Source of the DNA: Burkholderiales bacterium
Lineage (GTDB): Bacteria > Pseudomonadota > Gammaproteobacteria > Burkholderiales > SG8-41
Length of the DNA: 7,334 nucleotides
Direction: 5' to 3'
Assembly: GCA_005800795.1 (NCBI GenBank)
Contig: SYEN01000033.1
Location: 1 to 7,334, forward strand
This document shows positions 7,090 to 7,334 of this stretch, piece by piece. The position numbers and the translations under genes were made by a program. The notes under the pieces were generated by a model. It did not search any database, was not told where the DNA came from, and saw only the letters and a program-made list of their open reading frames with translations. Position 1 is the first letter of the stretch. Each line of letters starts with the position of its first letter.

Positions 7090-7109
7090 CCGGATAAACA
7101 AACATCCGG
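7090..7109. promoter_or_regulatory. Palindrome CCGGAT-N8-ATCCGG, possible operator
   Basis: Perfect 6-base arms (7090-7095 and 7104-7109) flank the A-rich spacer AAACAAAC. It begins three bases after the tandem repeat ends and lies about 160-180 bases upstream of the leader ATG on the minus strand. The size suits a dimeric DNA-binding protein. There is no T-run after it on either strand, so it is not a terminator. Confidence 0.4.
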
Positions 7110-7241
7110 GCAACGGCCGATTCGCGGCCTCCGCCAAACTTTGCATTTCCACGCTTTCTGCTGTAACTTTCAGTGCTGCAAGGCGGGGTGCCAATGCCGT
7201 CTTGTGGCAATTTCAAATGACTTCATCGCGAAGACAATCCC

Positions 7242-7334
7242 ATGATTGATTTAAGCCCGTCCCGCACGCGCCGCTGTGTCAGCGGTTTTGCCGCGCTCAT
7301 TCGTGCCAGCCAAAGCTGCCGTTCACACGCACGC
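7242..7334 (+). CDS. Possible start of a divergent gene (3' partial, unidentified)
   Basis: ATG at 7242 opens a frame of 31 codons that is still open at the window edge and begins MIDLSPSRTRRCVSGFAAL. An in-frame TGA at 7218-7220 means the start must lie after it. A weak purine stretch GAAGA (7230-7234) sits seven bases before the ATG. The segment is too short to assign to a family, and it could be a chance frame in GC-rich DNA. Its beginning resembles the leader peptide at 6927 (shared S.SRTRR...G.AA). Confidence 0.3.
   Translation, partial: MIDLSPSRTRRCVSGFAALIRASQSCRSHAR

Larger units (their letters stand above)
6928..7241. promoter_or_regulatory. Putative divergent control region upstream of the molybdoenzyme operon
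   Basis: About 314 bases lie between the leader frame on the minus strand and a reading frame opening at 7242 on the plus strand. The minus-strand frame at 7194-7006 inside it has no ribosome-binding site or family resemblance, so I treat the region as non-coding. It holds an imperfect tandem repeat (7064-7086), a 20-base palindrome (7090-7109), a small stem GGCCG/CGGCC (7115-7129), and TGCCA/TGGCA arms (7189-7193, 7205-7209). I see no confident sigma-70 boxes and no FNR-like TTGAT-N4-ATCAA site. The assignment as a promoter region rests on gene orientation and these repeats. Confidence 0.45.

Noticed and set aside
7176..7194. Sigma-54-like sequence on the minus strand (TGGCAC ... TTGC)
   Set aside because: The spacer between the two boxes is six bases rather than five. 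Sigma-54 promoters tolerate almost no spacing change, and the site lies about 250 bases above the leader ATG.

Overview
This window looks like chromosomal DNA from a moderately GC-rich proteobacterium, most likely a betaproteobacterium (Burkholderiales or a relative). The reasons are a Bug/TctC-type solute-binding protein, a family greatly expanded in that group, the codon usage, and a respiratory molybdoenzyme operon. No genus can be named from the sequence alone, and nothing suggests a phage, plasmid or insertion sequence.

Layout, left to right. Positions 1-806 (+) hold the 3' part of a Bug/TctC-family periplasmic binding protein gene that enters from outside the window. Positions 807-1068 are a non-coding gap with a small direct repeat and the leader of the next gene. 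Positions 1069-3198 (+) encode a 709-residue membrane-bound hybrid sensor histidine kinase (about six membrane helices, PAS, HisKA, HATPase, receiver) that starts with TTG. Positions 3199-3384 separate convergent genes and contain an intrinsic terminator for the minus strand. Positions 6830-3385 (-) form a two-gene operon: a DmsB/PsrB-like iron-sulfur subunit followed, with a 4-base ATGA overlap, by an 871-residue Tat-exported molybdopterin oxidoreductase of the PsrA/PhsA/TtrA/ArrA type. A 35-codon upstream reading frame (6927-6820) with a much better Shine-Dalgarno sequence than the iron-sulfur gene runs 11 bases into it. Positions 6928-7241 are a likely divergent control region with a tandem repeat and a palindrome. 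A reading frame opens at 7242 (+) and runs off the end.

How the genes may work together: the catalytic subunit carries a Tat signal and the iron-sulfur subunit has none, so the pair probably folds in the cytoplasm and is exported together as a periplasmic A-B complex that exchanges electrons with a quinone or cytochrome partner. The NrfD/PsrC/DmsC-type membrane anchor usual for this family is not encoded beside them. The substrate (sulfur, arsenic, selenium or other oxyanion) cannot be assigned. The hybrid kinase could sense a related respiratory signal, but no response regulator or HPt protein lies in the window, so the link is only proximity. The most unusual points are an Asp in place of the second Cys of one ferredoxin motif in the iron-sulfur subunit, the absent anchor gene, and the translated-looking leader frame with its repeat-bearing control region.
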